Source: CBDCUC01 sp965222485 (lineage in GTDB: Bacteria; Pseudomonadota; Alphaproteobacteria; Rhizobiales; Hyphomicrobiaceae). From it: a stretch of DNA of 17,340 bases. A program made the translations under genes and the position numbers. Every line of letters begins with the position of its first letter. Position 1 is the stretch's first letter. The DNA is taken from positions 1-17,340 of the forward strand of contig CBDCUC010000032.1 of the NCBI GenBank assembly GCA_965222485.1, read 5' to 3'. Under the pieces are notes generated by a model, which saw only the letters and a program-made list of their open reading frames with translations, had not been told where the DNA came from and did not search any database. This document shows positions 5,885-13,396 of the stretch, one piece after another.

Positions 5885-7672
5885 ATGGGCAGGACACGTG
5901 CATGTTTTGATTTTTTTGTCGGCGCATTTTTTTTAATTTTGCCGTTGGTCGGGTCATCCTTGATACCGGGACAGCTCTCAGCCGAGGCGGCTGAGAAACC
6001 GACGACAACCGATCTACAGATCGAGCTTTCGTTCTGGGAGAGTGTGAAGGATAGTCACGATCCCAAAATGTACGAGCTCTACCTTCGCAAATTTCCAGAC
6101 GGCCAATTCGCGGACTTGGCAAGAGCACTGATCGAGAAGCATGGCGGACAGCCGCCTCAACAGGCAGCTCCCGACGCGGAAACACACTACAAGAAAGGCA
6201 CAAAACTCAAGGATGAAAGGAAATACGATCTCGCCATTGCCGAGTACACCAAGGCGATTGAGCTTGATCCAAATCACACATCTGCCTACTTCAATCGTGG
6301 CATCCTTTATCTTTACAATGCCCAACCCGATCGTGCGATAGCCGACTATAGCAAAGTAATCAAGATCAACCCTAAGCATGCGCTAGCTCACCACAATCGT
6401 GGAATTGCACACGATAATAAGAATAAAGTGGAACTCGCGATCGCGGACTACAGCAAGGCAATCGAACTCAATCCTCAATTGACTTCGGCTTACTACAATC
6501 GCGCAGACCTTTTCCGGAAAATGGGCAAGTACGACCGCGCCATTGCCGACTATGACAAGGCAATCGAGATCAAGCCAAGGTATGCAAAAGCCCTTCTTTG
6601 GCGCGCCAGCCTCAATGCTCAGTTGGGCAATTGGCCGGACGCCCGCAGAGATTACAACACAGCCCAACAGGCAGATTCTGCACTCGTCACTCGAAATGTT
6701 GGCCTTCTTTCAGCCCATAAGGCCCTCGAAAGCATGGGGGACAGAGTTCCGGAACAGGTTGAGAGCACTATTGTTAAGGTTCGTGTATCCGCGAAAAGAG
6801 AAGATGGGTCGGAAACATACCGCTGGGGCGAAGGCTTTTTCATTTCCGCGCAGGGGCATGTCGTGGTGCCGGGCCATCTGCTCGATAAAGCTGGAACCAT
6901 TACCGTCATCAACTCACGGGATGAAAAGCTCTCCGCCAATGTTGTGGGAATGGATGCGCGAACCGATCTCGCCCTCCTTAAGATCGAAAGCGACGCGAAG
7001 TTTCCTTCTGCTTCACTTGCAAAAAAGCCGCCTTCGATTGGCAGTCTAGTATTTCTCTACGGCTCATCACAGTTTCTTGGACGGACATTCTCACCGGCGG
7101 TCGTGTCTCATGTCGCCCGCGATATCGGCTCAGGTCCCTACGACAATATTCAGGTTACAGAGATCGCTGTTGGGCGCCACGGTGGAGGTCCGGCCTTCAA
7201 TGAGGATGGCGAAGTCATCGGCCTCATGATCTCGTACTTTTCACCAAACAAGAATCGAGACACGGGTGTCTCATTCTTAGTCCCTGCTGATCAGATCCGG
7301 CACGTCACCGATGCCTTGAAAACGAAGGGGCGCGTACCCCGCGGCTGGTTTGGTGCAAAGGTTCAAAACGTCGACGATGAGATCGCGGCAGCCCTCGGAT
7401 TGAAGGAGCCACTTGGGACAATGATTTCTGATCCAACAAAGAATGGCCCGGCCGACAAAGCCGGCTTCAAAACAGGTGACATCGTTCTCAGTGTAAATCG
7501 CCGCAAGATTGAGAACTCTCGGGATTTTGCCCGGAGCATTGCCAAGTTTGAACCTGGTACAAAAGTAGACATCGGGTTCTGGCGGAACAACACAGAGAAA
7601 AGCGTTGCAGTAGAGCTGGAAGAATTTCCCTTGCGGCCAACCAAGCAGGAAGAGAATAAGTCAAAGGAATAA
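5885..7672 (+). CDS. Exported TPR-S1-PDZ protein, HtrA-like pseudoprotease with Ser replaced by Gly
   Basis: The start ATG has the ribosome site AAAAGGAG upstream. Residues 1-36 look like a signal peptide (FFLILPLVGSSLIPGQ, then SAEAAEK). Residues 43-88 are the shared module (LSFWESVKDSHDP, LYLRKFPDGQFADLARALI). Residues ~97-266 are five 34-residue TPRs (for example SAYFNRGILYLYNAQPDRAI). A trypsin-like S1 domain covers ~285-465 and a PDZ domain ~475-575 (PADKAGFKTGDIVLSVNRRK). In the S1 domain His331 (VVVPGHLL) and Asp361 (DARTDLALLKI) are present with HtrA-like spacing, but the GNSGGP motif is RHGGGP, so residue 433 is Gly (codon 7181-7183) in place of the nucleophile Ser. Proteolysis is therefore not expected; peptide binding or chaperone function through the PDZ and TPRs remains possible. 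The gene is intact at 595 residues and convergent with the CFI-box gene downstream. Confidence 0.92.
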   Translation: MGRTRACFDFFVGAFFLILPLVGSSLIPGQLSAEAAEKPTTTDLQIELSFWESVKDSHDPKMYELYLRKFPDGQFADLARALIEKHGGQPPQQAAPDAETHYKKGTKLKDERKYDLAIAEYTKAIELDPNHTSAYFNRGILYLYNAQPDRAIADYSKVIKINPKHALAHHNRGIAHDNKNKVELAIADYSKAIELNPQLTSAYYNRADLFRKMGKYDRAIADYDKAIEIKPRYAKALLWRASLNAQLGNWPDARRDYNTAQQADSALVTRNVGLLSAHKALESMGDRVPEQVESTIVKVRVSAKREDGSETYRWGEGFFISAQGHVVVPGHLLDKAGTITVINSRDEKLSANVVGMDARTDLALLKIESDAKFPSASLAKKPPSIGSLVFLYGSSQFLGRTFSPAVVSHVARDIGSGPYDNIQVTEIAVGRHGGGPAFNEDGEVIGLMISYFSPNKNRDTGVSFLVPADQIRHVTDALKTKGRVPRGWFGAKVQNVDDEIAAALGLKEPLGTMISDPTKNGPADKAGFKTGDIVLSVNRRKIENSRDFARSIAKFEPGTKVDIGFWRNNTEKSVAVELEEFPLRPTKQEENKSKE

Positions 7673-7793
7673 GGATTTGCCAAACGATTAAGTGCCAAGA
7701 CGCCAACCCAGTTGCTTTTGCTAAGGCTAGCGCTCGAAACATTGCACCCCAAAACAACTACAGCATGAACCAACGAGATTTGACGCCACTCAC

Positions 7794-8438
7794 TTAGCCT
7801 CGAAGTTCCTCGCCAAAACGAGCTATCAAGTCAACCATTGCAGCCTTGTACCTGCGGTAAGTAAGCCTATTCAATCCTAATTTCGCGAAGACGACGCAGG
7901 GCAAAATATAGAGCACATACAGTCTACTCAACTCACGTCCTGCATGTGCTGACTCCTCAATATGAAGGACGATCTTTGGTGCTATGTCATAGTACTTCTT
8001 GATGGCATCTTTCCCCTGCGGGAGATGCGGCAAGACCTCGTCGCGAAACTTGCGCAGAGTACGCAATTCGTAGCAATTGTCACTTAGACCAATGTGTCTT
8101 ACGCACGCAGTTGTAATGAAGCAATCTTCAATATCGCACTTCTTTATCGACCTATTGTAGACATCATATTTTATGAAGTCGCCTTCTTTCGTATAATACC
8201 CTTTTTCTTGGCACTCTCTGTCCTTGAACGTGCCCCCGCAATATCCGATTGATCCGTCCTTCATGGGCGTGGTCCAATACGTTACTTGCCCTCCCTCAAA
8301 GCCAATGCATTGGTTGATGTCGTCCGCAGATTTCACGTAGAAGGCCGCCCGAGCTGGCTTAACACCAAAGCAGAACTCTCGAACAACCAAGGCTGCTCCG
8401 GCGATTGCTACAAAACTGCGGCGCGAAACCCCAGACAT
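7794..8438 (-). CDS. Tat-exported protein with C-terminal CFI-box domain
   Basis: The 214-residue product has a strong ribosome site (GAGGGGAG, 8445-8452) six bases before ATG. The N-terminus has a twin-arginine motif SRRSFV (residues 5-10), a hydrophobic stretch and an AxA-type site (ARA, residues 29-31), so Tat export is likely, although Arg20 and Glu21 make the hydrophobic core imperfect. A Cys-rich middle (Cys at 44, 67, 76, 101) follows. Residues ~105-160 match what I know as the CFI-box: DCFITTACV, CYELRTLRKFRDEVL, YYDIAPKIVLHIE. That domain is found near the C-termini of exported bacterial proteins; its function is not known to me. No catalytic motif is visible. The gene is convergent with the TPR-S1 gene (121 bases apart) and divergent from the ten-TPR gene. 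Confidence 0.85.
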   Translation of the reverse strand: MSGVSRRSFVAIAGAALVVREFCFGVKPARAAFYVKSADDINQCIGFEGGQVTYWTTPMKDGSIGYCGGTFKDRECQEKGYYTKEGDFIKYDVYNRSIKKCDIEDCFITTACVRHIGLSDNCYELRTLRKFRDEVLPHLPQGKDAIKKYYDIAPKIVLHIEESAHAGRELSRLYVLYILPCVVFAKLGLNRLTYRRYKAAMVDLIARFGEELRG

Positions 8439-8544
8439 CTCATTCTCCCCTCGCGAATACAGGCCCAGTCGCGCGGCGCGCCGACGGCATCAGACACTCG
8501 GTTGTGTCAAAAGCACGACCACTGGTTGGAACAATCATAATCTG

Positions 8545-8573
8545 TTTTACTCGCCCCACGCGCTCGCTATACT
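8545..8573 (+). promoter_or_regulatory. Possible promoter for the ten-TPR gene
   Basis: TATACT (8568-8573) is a good -10 element, with TTTTAC 17 bases upstream as a weak -35. It lies in the 243-base divergent region and would give a leader of about 100 bases. Confidence 0.35.
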
Positions 8574-8681
8574 TTCATCACCTACTCTGTCAGTGTGCAA
8601 AAGAGCAGTGAGTGAATAGCAGGATTCCCGATAGATATAAGGTGCAATCTATCTTCCTAACTTACTTGTGGTCCAACTACG

Positions 8682-10676
8682 ATGACAATTACTTTTTTGA
8701 CGAGACGATCGTTCAGTTTGCCCGCTGCCCCAAAAACAAGGCAGCTCTCCCGCCCTTGGTTGACGCTACTGTTCTCAATTTCTGTAGTGATGCTTGTTTG
8801 GATAACTGAGGCGTGGGCAAATCGATACAACAACTGCAATCAGGATGCGGATATCGAACGCCGCATACAAGGATGCTCGCAGGTCATTGAGCGCGGAAAG
8901 CGAGAGAATAGTAACAACCGGGTACTCGCCTACTACCATCGTGGTCTTGCGCACGCTGAAAATGGCGACCACGACGCTGCAATCACCGATTTTACAAGCG
9001 CCATCAAGCTGAAGCCAAAGTATGTTGTCACCTTCATGAGCCGGGGCATCTCATTCGCTGCGAAAGGCGATTATGATAGCGCCGTCGCAGATTTTACGCG
9101 GGCAATCAATAGAAATCCGAAATTCGCCTCCGCGTTCGTCGAACGCGCCGACATATATCGAAGAAAAGGCGAACTTGATCGCGCAAATAAGGACTTTGTG
9201 AAAGCTACTAAGCTCGATCCCAGGCTAGCGGTTGCCTATCACAGCCGAGGCAATAAGTGGTCCCGCAAGCGCCGATACGACCGTGCAATTGCAGAATACG
9301 ATAAGGCGATCAAACTGAGCCCTAATTATATGGACGCCTACAACAGCCGAGGTCGAGCCTACTACCATAAGCGACAGTACGACATTGCCATTGAGAACCA
9401 CAACAAAGCAATTGAACTAAATCCGAAAGACGCGGGCACTTACGCAAGCAGGGGCGACGCGTACAGCGGAAAGCGCCAATATGACCGCGCTATTTCCGAT
9501 TACAGTAAGACGATAGATCTCAATCCAAGATATGTTTATGCCTATCGGCGTCGAGGAATCACACTCAGAAACGAAGGAGATTTCGACCGCGCCATTGCCG
9601 ATTTTGGCCAGGCCATCCAACTCTATCCGAAGGATGCGTCTGCCTACCGCAACCGCGGTCTAGCGTACCACAACAAAGGCCTATACGACCGAGCCATTGC
9701 CGATTATGACAAATCCATTGAATTCTATTCAAAGCATGCAGATACCTACATTAATCGCGGCAATACATACCAGAAAATGGGGCAATACGACAGTGCAATT
9801 GCCGACTACAACAAAGCCATCAAGCTAAATCCAAAGAATGTGCTTGCCTACACCAACCGCGGTTGGGCACACCTGAGTAATAAATCACCAGGCCAAGCCG
9901 AGTCGGACTTTCGCAAGGCCCTGGAACTTGAGCCGAAAAATACGGCTGCACAAGATGGGTTGAAAGAACTGAAATCAGCAGCGGCGAAGCCTCAATCTTC
10001 CCCAAAAGCCACTCGCTCGTCCCGGCCACATACCGACGTAGAGAAGAAGATGGAGTTGAGTTTCTGGAACTCAGTCAGAAGCAGCAAAGATACAGGGATG
10101 TTAAAACTATATTTAGACAAGTATCCAAGCGGGACATTTTCTGAACTCGCGAAAGCACTCATTAAGAGCAACAGAGATCAGGACCTCGACTCTCGCGAGA
10201 CAGACACTGCAAGGGAAAGGGCAGAGGGCGTCCAGCATCGTGCTGCTGGGCCAGCGACGAAACGCAGTAGAAACTTTAACAACGATTCAAATCAGGGAAG
10301 TACGCCTCGGGATCGCAAATCATTTATTGTTATGCCGATCGTAGGCGTACCATCCAATCTAGGTAAGCGACTGTCACAGCGTACAACAGATTATATTCAA
10401 CAAAAAGGCATGGCTGTAATTAGTAAGCGCAATGGGCGTAAGGCTTACAACCTTCACGGATACTTTGTGGTTAAAGCGGACACTGAAAGTACAGAGATAA
10501 ACTTTATTTGGATGGTTTACGACGAAGGTGGTGCAGAAGTTCACAGGTTCACCGGCGAAGTAAGCGGTACTGGCAGCACCCCTCAGTCGACTTTAATTCA
10601 ACTGAACCAAACTGAAATCGACAAAGTGGCCGCCATCACATCCCAGGAATTAGCCCGCTGGACCCCAAGTGAGTAA
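8682..10676 (+). CDS. Exported protein with ten TPRs, the shared FW/LYL module and a lipoprotein-like C-terminal domain
   Basis: The 664-residue product has an N-terminal signal or anchor (PWLTLLFSISVVMLVWIT to AWA, residues 25-46). I see no strong ribosome site before the ATG. A Cys-containing cap (NNCNQDADIERRIQGCSQVI) precedes ten canonical 34-residue TPRs, residues ~79-418 (for example AYRNRGLAYHNKGLYDRAI). The shared module sits at ~451-497 (LSFWNSVRSSKDTG, LYLDKYPSGTFSELAKALI). Residues ~545-664 (SFIVMPIVGVPSNLGKRLSQ, INFIWMVYDEGGAEVHRFTG) resemble the C-terminal domain of some rhizobial lipoproteins that contain a W-V-V-D-P-x-G-like strand; this is from memory and moderately certain. 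It has no enzymatic motif, so it is probably a periplasmic scaffold. The reading frame is fully intact. Confidence 0.9.
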   Translation: MTITFLTRRSFSLPAAPKTRQLSRPWLTLLFSISVVMLVWITEAWANRYNNCNQDADIERRIQGCSQVIERGKRENSNNRVLAYYHRGLAHAENGDHDAAITDFTSAIKLKPKYVVTFMSRGISFAAKGDYDSAVADFTRAINRNPKFASAFVERADIYRRKGELDRANKDFVKATKLDPRLAVAYHSRGNKWSRKRRYDRAIAEYDKAIKLSPNYMDAYNSRGRAYYHKRQYDIAIENHNKAIELNPKDAGTYASRGDAYSGKRQYDRAISDYSKTIDLNPRYVYAYRRRGITLRNEGDFDRAIADFGQAIQLYPKDASAYRNRGLAYHNKGLYDRAIADYDKSIEFYSKHADTYINRGNTYQKMGQYDSAIADYNKAIKLNPKNVLAYTNRGWAHLSNKSPGQAESDFRKALELEPKNTAAQDGLKELKSAAAKPQSSPKATRSSRPHTDVEKKMELSFWNSVRSSKDTGMLKLYLDKYPSGTFSELAKALIKSNRDQDLDSRETDTARERAEGVQHRAAGPATKRSRNFNNDSNQGSTPRDRKSFIVMPIVGVPSNLGKRLSQRTTDYIQQKGMAVISKRNGRKAYNLHGYFVVKADTESTEINFIWMVYDEGGAEVHRFTGEVSGTGSTPQSTLIQLNQTEIDKVAAITSQELARWTPSE

Positions 10677-10731
10677 AGGTATCGTGTAAACCCTTAAGAG
10701 CCGCGAGATAAAAAAAATTTTAAGGTGCCGA

Positions 10732-11364
10732 TCAATTGGGTAAGCGAGACTTAGTGGGTACAGATAGAGGATCAATAGGCGAGCCCTGAAGACGGACTTC
10801 AAAGTGCAAATGAGGGATTGTAGCGAAGCCTGTTTGTCCGAGTTGCCCGAGCGCTTGACCGCGCTTAACACGCACACCAGCCATGATGTCTTCCTCAATG
10901 CGGCGAAGGTGGGAGTAGGTAGTTGATAACTTATCACTGTGACGAAGTTCAATGTGTAGTCCGTACATGCCATTTCTTTTGGCGTACACGATAAGACCAT
11001 CGCTTGCTGCAACGACCGGAGTACCTCTGGGAGCGCCTAGATCAAGGCCAGTATGCATTTTGGGGGTCTGCAGTACCGGGTGGTAGTGCACCCCAAAGCC
11101 GCTAAGAAGGGATATGTCCTTACCGGATATGGGCATTTGTAGTCCGAATGCCAGGTTCGTTTTGACAGGTAAGGGTTCAGGTGTCTTGCCCCAGCCGAAT
11201 ACAGTGTTGGTGTCTGGGGTTGTTGCATCCTTCAGCAATTTTCCTTGCTGCGCCAGATCGGTATGAATCAGTTCCGAAGGATTGGAGCCAGGTTCCGCGG
11301 CTGAGTAAGGAGCTGAAAAAACTGCAAGAATAAATACGACGTGAATACTAAAATGATAATGCAT
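10732..11364 (-). CDS. M23 family (LytM/NlpD-type) metallopeptidase
   Basis: The 210-residue product has a probable signal peptide (VVFILAVFSAPYSAAEP). M23 enzymes are zinc endopeptidases that cut peptidoglycan cross-bridges. The zinc ligands are all visible: His104 and Asp108 in MHTGLDLGAP, and His187 in IPHLHFEV, with His185 completing the HxH motif and His152 (YSHLRR) at the usual catalytic position. The fold motifs GTPVVAASDGLI and VKRGQALGQLGQTG are also present, so the enzyme looks active, unlike the S1 and S41 proteins of this window. I see no clear ribosome site before the ATG at 11364. It stands alone, convergent with the ten-TPR gene (55 bases) and 302 bases downstream of the CHAT gene on the same strand. 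Confidence 0.9.
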   Translation of the reverse strand: MHYHFSIHVVFILAVFSAPYSAAEPGSNPSELIHTDLAQQGKLLKDATTPDTNTVFGWGKTPEPLPVKTNLAFGLQMPISGKDISLLSGFGVHYHPVLQTPKMHTGLDLGAPRGTPVVAASDGLIVYAKRNGMYGLHIELRHSDKLSTTYSHLRRIEEDIMAGVRVKRGQALGQLGQTGFATIPHLHFEVRLQGSPIDPLSVPTKSRLPN

Positions 11365-11666
11365 ATCACACCACGAAGGGACTCAAGGAGAACAGGTGCC
11401 ATGGGTAATTGAGAGATGCTCTTGATTATCAACGCGCAATTTGTCAGCTGTGGGTCAGGGGCGGGCTTTGAGACCTTTGAGCACGCGCCCGCTTCACCCC
11501 TGATACCGTTCGTTCGCGATGCAGACCAGGAACGCCAACGCGATACCCCTAACTCCGGAAACTACGCTGCGCCGCAACGAAACGTCGAGGCGGGCCATTA
11601 GCAGTCATACTTGCACATGGGCCATTCGTGGAATGGCAATTCTCTTGCCGCACATTCAGCCTGTCA
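11365..11666. other. Intergenic region between TPR-CHAT gene and M23 gene
   Basis: These 302 bases lie after the CHAT stop and before the M23 start on the minus strand. I see no gene-like frame, no strong terminator hairpin and no clear promoter. Short open frames here have no recognisable features. Confidence 0.5.
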
Positions 11667-13396
11667 TCAGCGTGTCCGACTAGCTCCACTTTCTCCCACC
11701 ACCATAAACGGTGCCCAGTACGCTGGATGGGAATATTTTCCACTACTACGAATTAGTTTTAGCATTGCCTGTTGTGCAGCGGTTGCCCGTCCTGCTCTTG
11801 GTTTGGCAAGTAATTCTTTAGATGTCTGCGTAATTAATTCTACCGTTGCGTTGCTGTCGACATGCCAGTGAGACACTAATAGTGAACGCGCACCAGCATA
11901 AAAAAATGCATTAGCAATGCCGGATAGAGATTCGGTGTTTTTTCCTTCTCCGGCAGCCGTGTTACAGGCGCTAAGAATAACGAAATCGGCATCAAGATCG
12001 AGTTGTGAAATTTCTGACAGCGTAAGCAGGCCGTCATCTTCCTCCGACGCCTTATTGGCCGGTGGAGTCAATATCAATGCGGGTTCCGATAATGTGTCAG
12101 ATACTCGTTCAGTTTCTTCCGCCAGAAGACCGTGCGTTGCAAAATGAATGACTCGAGTGCGGCCCAACTTACCATTGGCTGACATTTTCTTGACCATGCG
12201 CTCAGTAGCGCGAGAACCAAGAAAGACGGAATCCTCCTCGACTTTATACAACTGCGCAAGTGCGCAGACCTCATCGGCGGTTTCTGGAAGCGGTGCGACA
12301 CGAAGCAGCTTTCTGATGTCTGAAAGTCCTCCTCTAAAATAGTTCGTAAACGGTTTTAACAGTAGAGTGTTGATGAATTGTCGCGGACTTTCGTGCAGGC
12401 GCGACTCTCTTGTCTCGAAAAAATATTTGCAATCTTGTCGGGCCCAGGCCTGTTTAGCCCATTTGTCGTTAGGTCCTCTGCCCTGCAGCAATGGATTACC
12501 AAAGCCAATGAATGGATGTGTTGCCCTGCTGGCCATACGCGCCTTGCGAAGAGTGGCCAGTGATTGTATCGACGGCAGGATCGATATGGCGTGCCGCTTC
12601 AAAAGCCACGGCGCCTTTGAATAACGATCCTTCCCATTCAGTCGGGTATCCGGTGGCGCGTACACTAGCGCGTTGAAGGGCAGCGCAACCATTGGGCCGG
12701 TTGGGACTATGATCAGGTGCGTCTTGTCTCTGAGCAACGCTTCGAATCCGCCGAACAACTCCTTGTACAATTTGTGCGCCAATTTGAAATCGAACGGTAA
12801 CGATCCGAAATTATTGCAGTCATTTGTAGGACGATCTTTGCTGCTATGACCATCAGATTTTGAACTTGGATTTGCTGCCACGCAGGCTCGTTGATCAAGA
12901 CCTTGCCGAAACGTGTCAACCCAGTCCTGGATAACCCGCACCTGATCAGTTCTTCTGCGATCGGGAAGCAGTAAGCCCCATCCAAAATTGTCGTGGGTAA
13001 TTACGATTGTGCTTAAGCCAATCGGCGAACTAAATTGTAGAGCCAAAGCTTCATTCGCCGATAAAAGTTTCTGAATAGAGCCCAGAGTATACGTACGAGG
13101 AGTTATTAACTCGAAGTATTCAGGATAGTCTCGTTGAAGCTCGCCGCTAAGCACTTCGACACGTTGCTCGATCTCAATTTTTCGCTTTCTCAACAAGTCG
13201 ACTACTGTAGAGTTTCTATTATTTTGTGTGCGCCCCAACTCCGCTACCAATGCCTTGGTCAAGCCGGGTATTGCCCCCGACAATTCATGAACCTCACGGA
13301 CGACAGTTGCGAGACGGTCAGTGCCTTTCGACGTCCTTACAGCAACTTGCGATATCGACGCGCTTGCGCGAGAGGTGTTGGCCAGCTGACCTTCCC
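11667..13396 (-). CDS. TPR-CHAT protein, C-terminal part: CHAT caspase-like protease domain, catalytic dyad intact
   Basis: CHAT domains are caspase-like cysteine proteases with a His-Cys dyad. The frame begins in-register at GQLANTSRASASISQVAV, just after a one-base insertion at about 13394-13396 that separates it from the TPR half. A helical linker follows, then strands typical of CHAT proteins (HLIIVPTGPMVALPFNALVY and AISILPSIQSLATLRKA). The catalytic His is in VIHFATHGLLA (codon 12132-12134) and the catalytic Cys in VILSACNTAAGEG (codon 11964-11966), 56 residues apart. The family-typical end (GARSLLVSHWHVDS ... YWAPFMVVGE) is complete. Frame upstream of 13396 (to 13469) is out of register and not part of the protein. 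Substrate unknown; neighbouring exported TPR and pseudoprotease proteins are candidates by location only. Confidence 0.9.

Noticed and set aside
5655..7921. Identical 14-base string (agagcacatacagt) upstream of S41 copy B and inside the CFI-box gene
   Set aside because: A 14-base match is expected about once by chance in a window this size, and the flanks differ, so I do not call it a repeat or a gene remnant.
8505..8510. Perfect TTGACA on the minus strand upstream of the CFI-box gene
   Set aside because: No acceptable -10 hexamer is found at 16-19 bases, so I do not call a promoter from it.
8612..8809. Plus-strand open frame of 65 codons upstream of and overlapping the ten-TPR gene
   Set aside because: It overlaps the signal-peptide coding region of the ten-TPR gene in another frame and has no recognisable motif.
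10692..10725. CCTTAA ... TTAAGG inverted repeat with an A/T run after the ten-TPR gene, as a possible terminator
   Set aside because: The stem is six A/T-rich base pairs around a 22-base loop, too weak for an intrinsic terminator.
11416..11601. Plus-strand open frame between the M23 and CHAT genes
   Set aside because: There is no ribosome site, no conserved motif, and the composition is unlike the neighbouring proteins.
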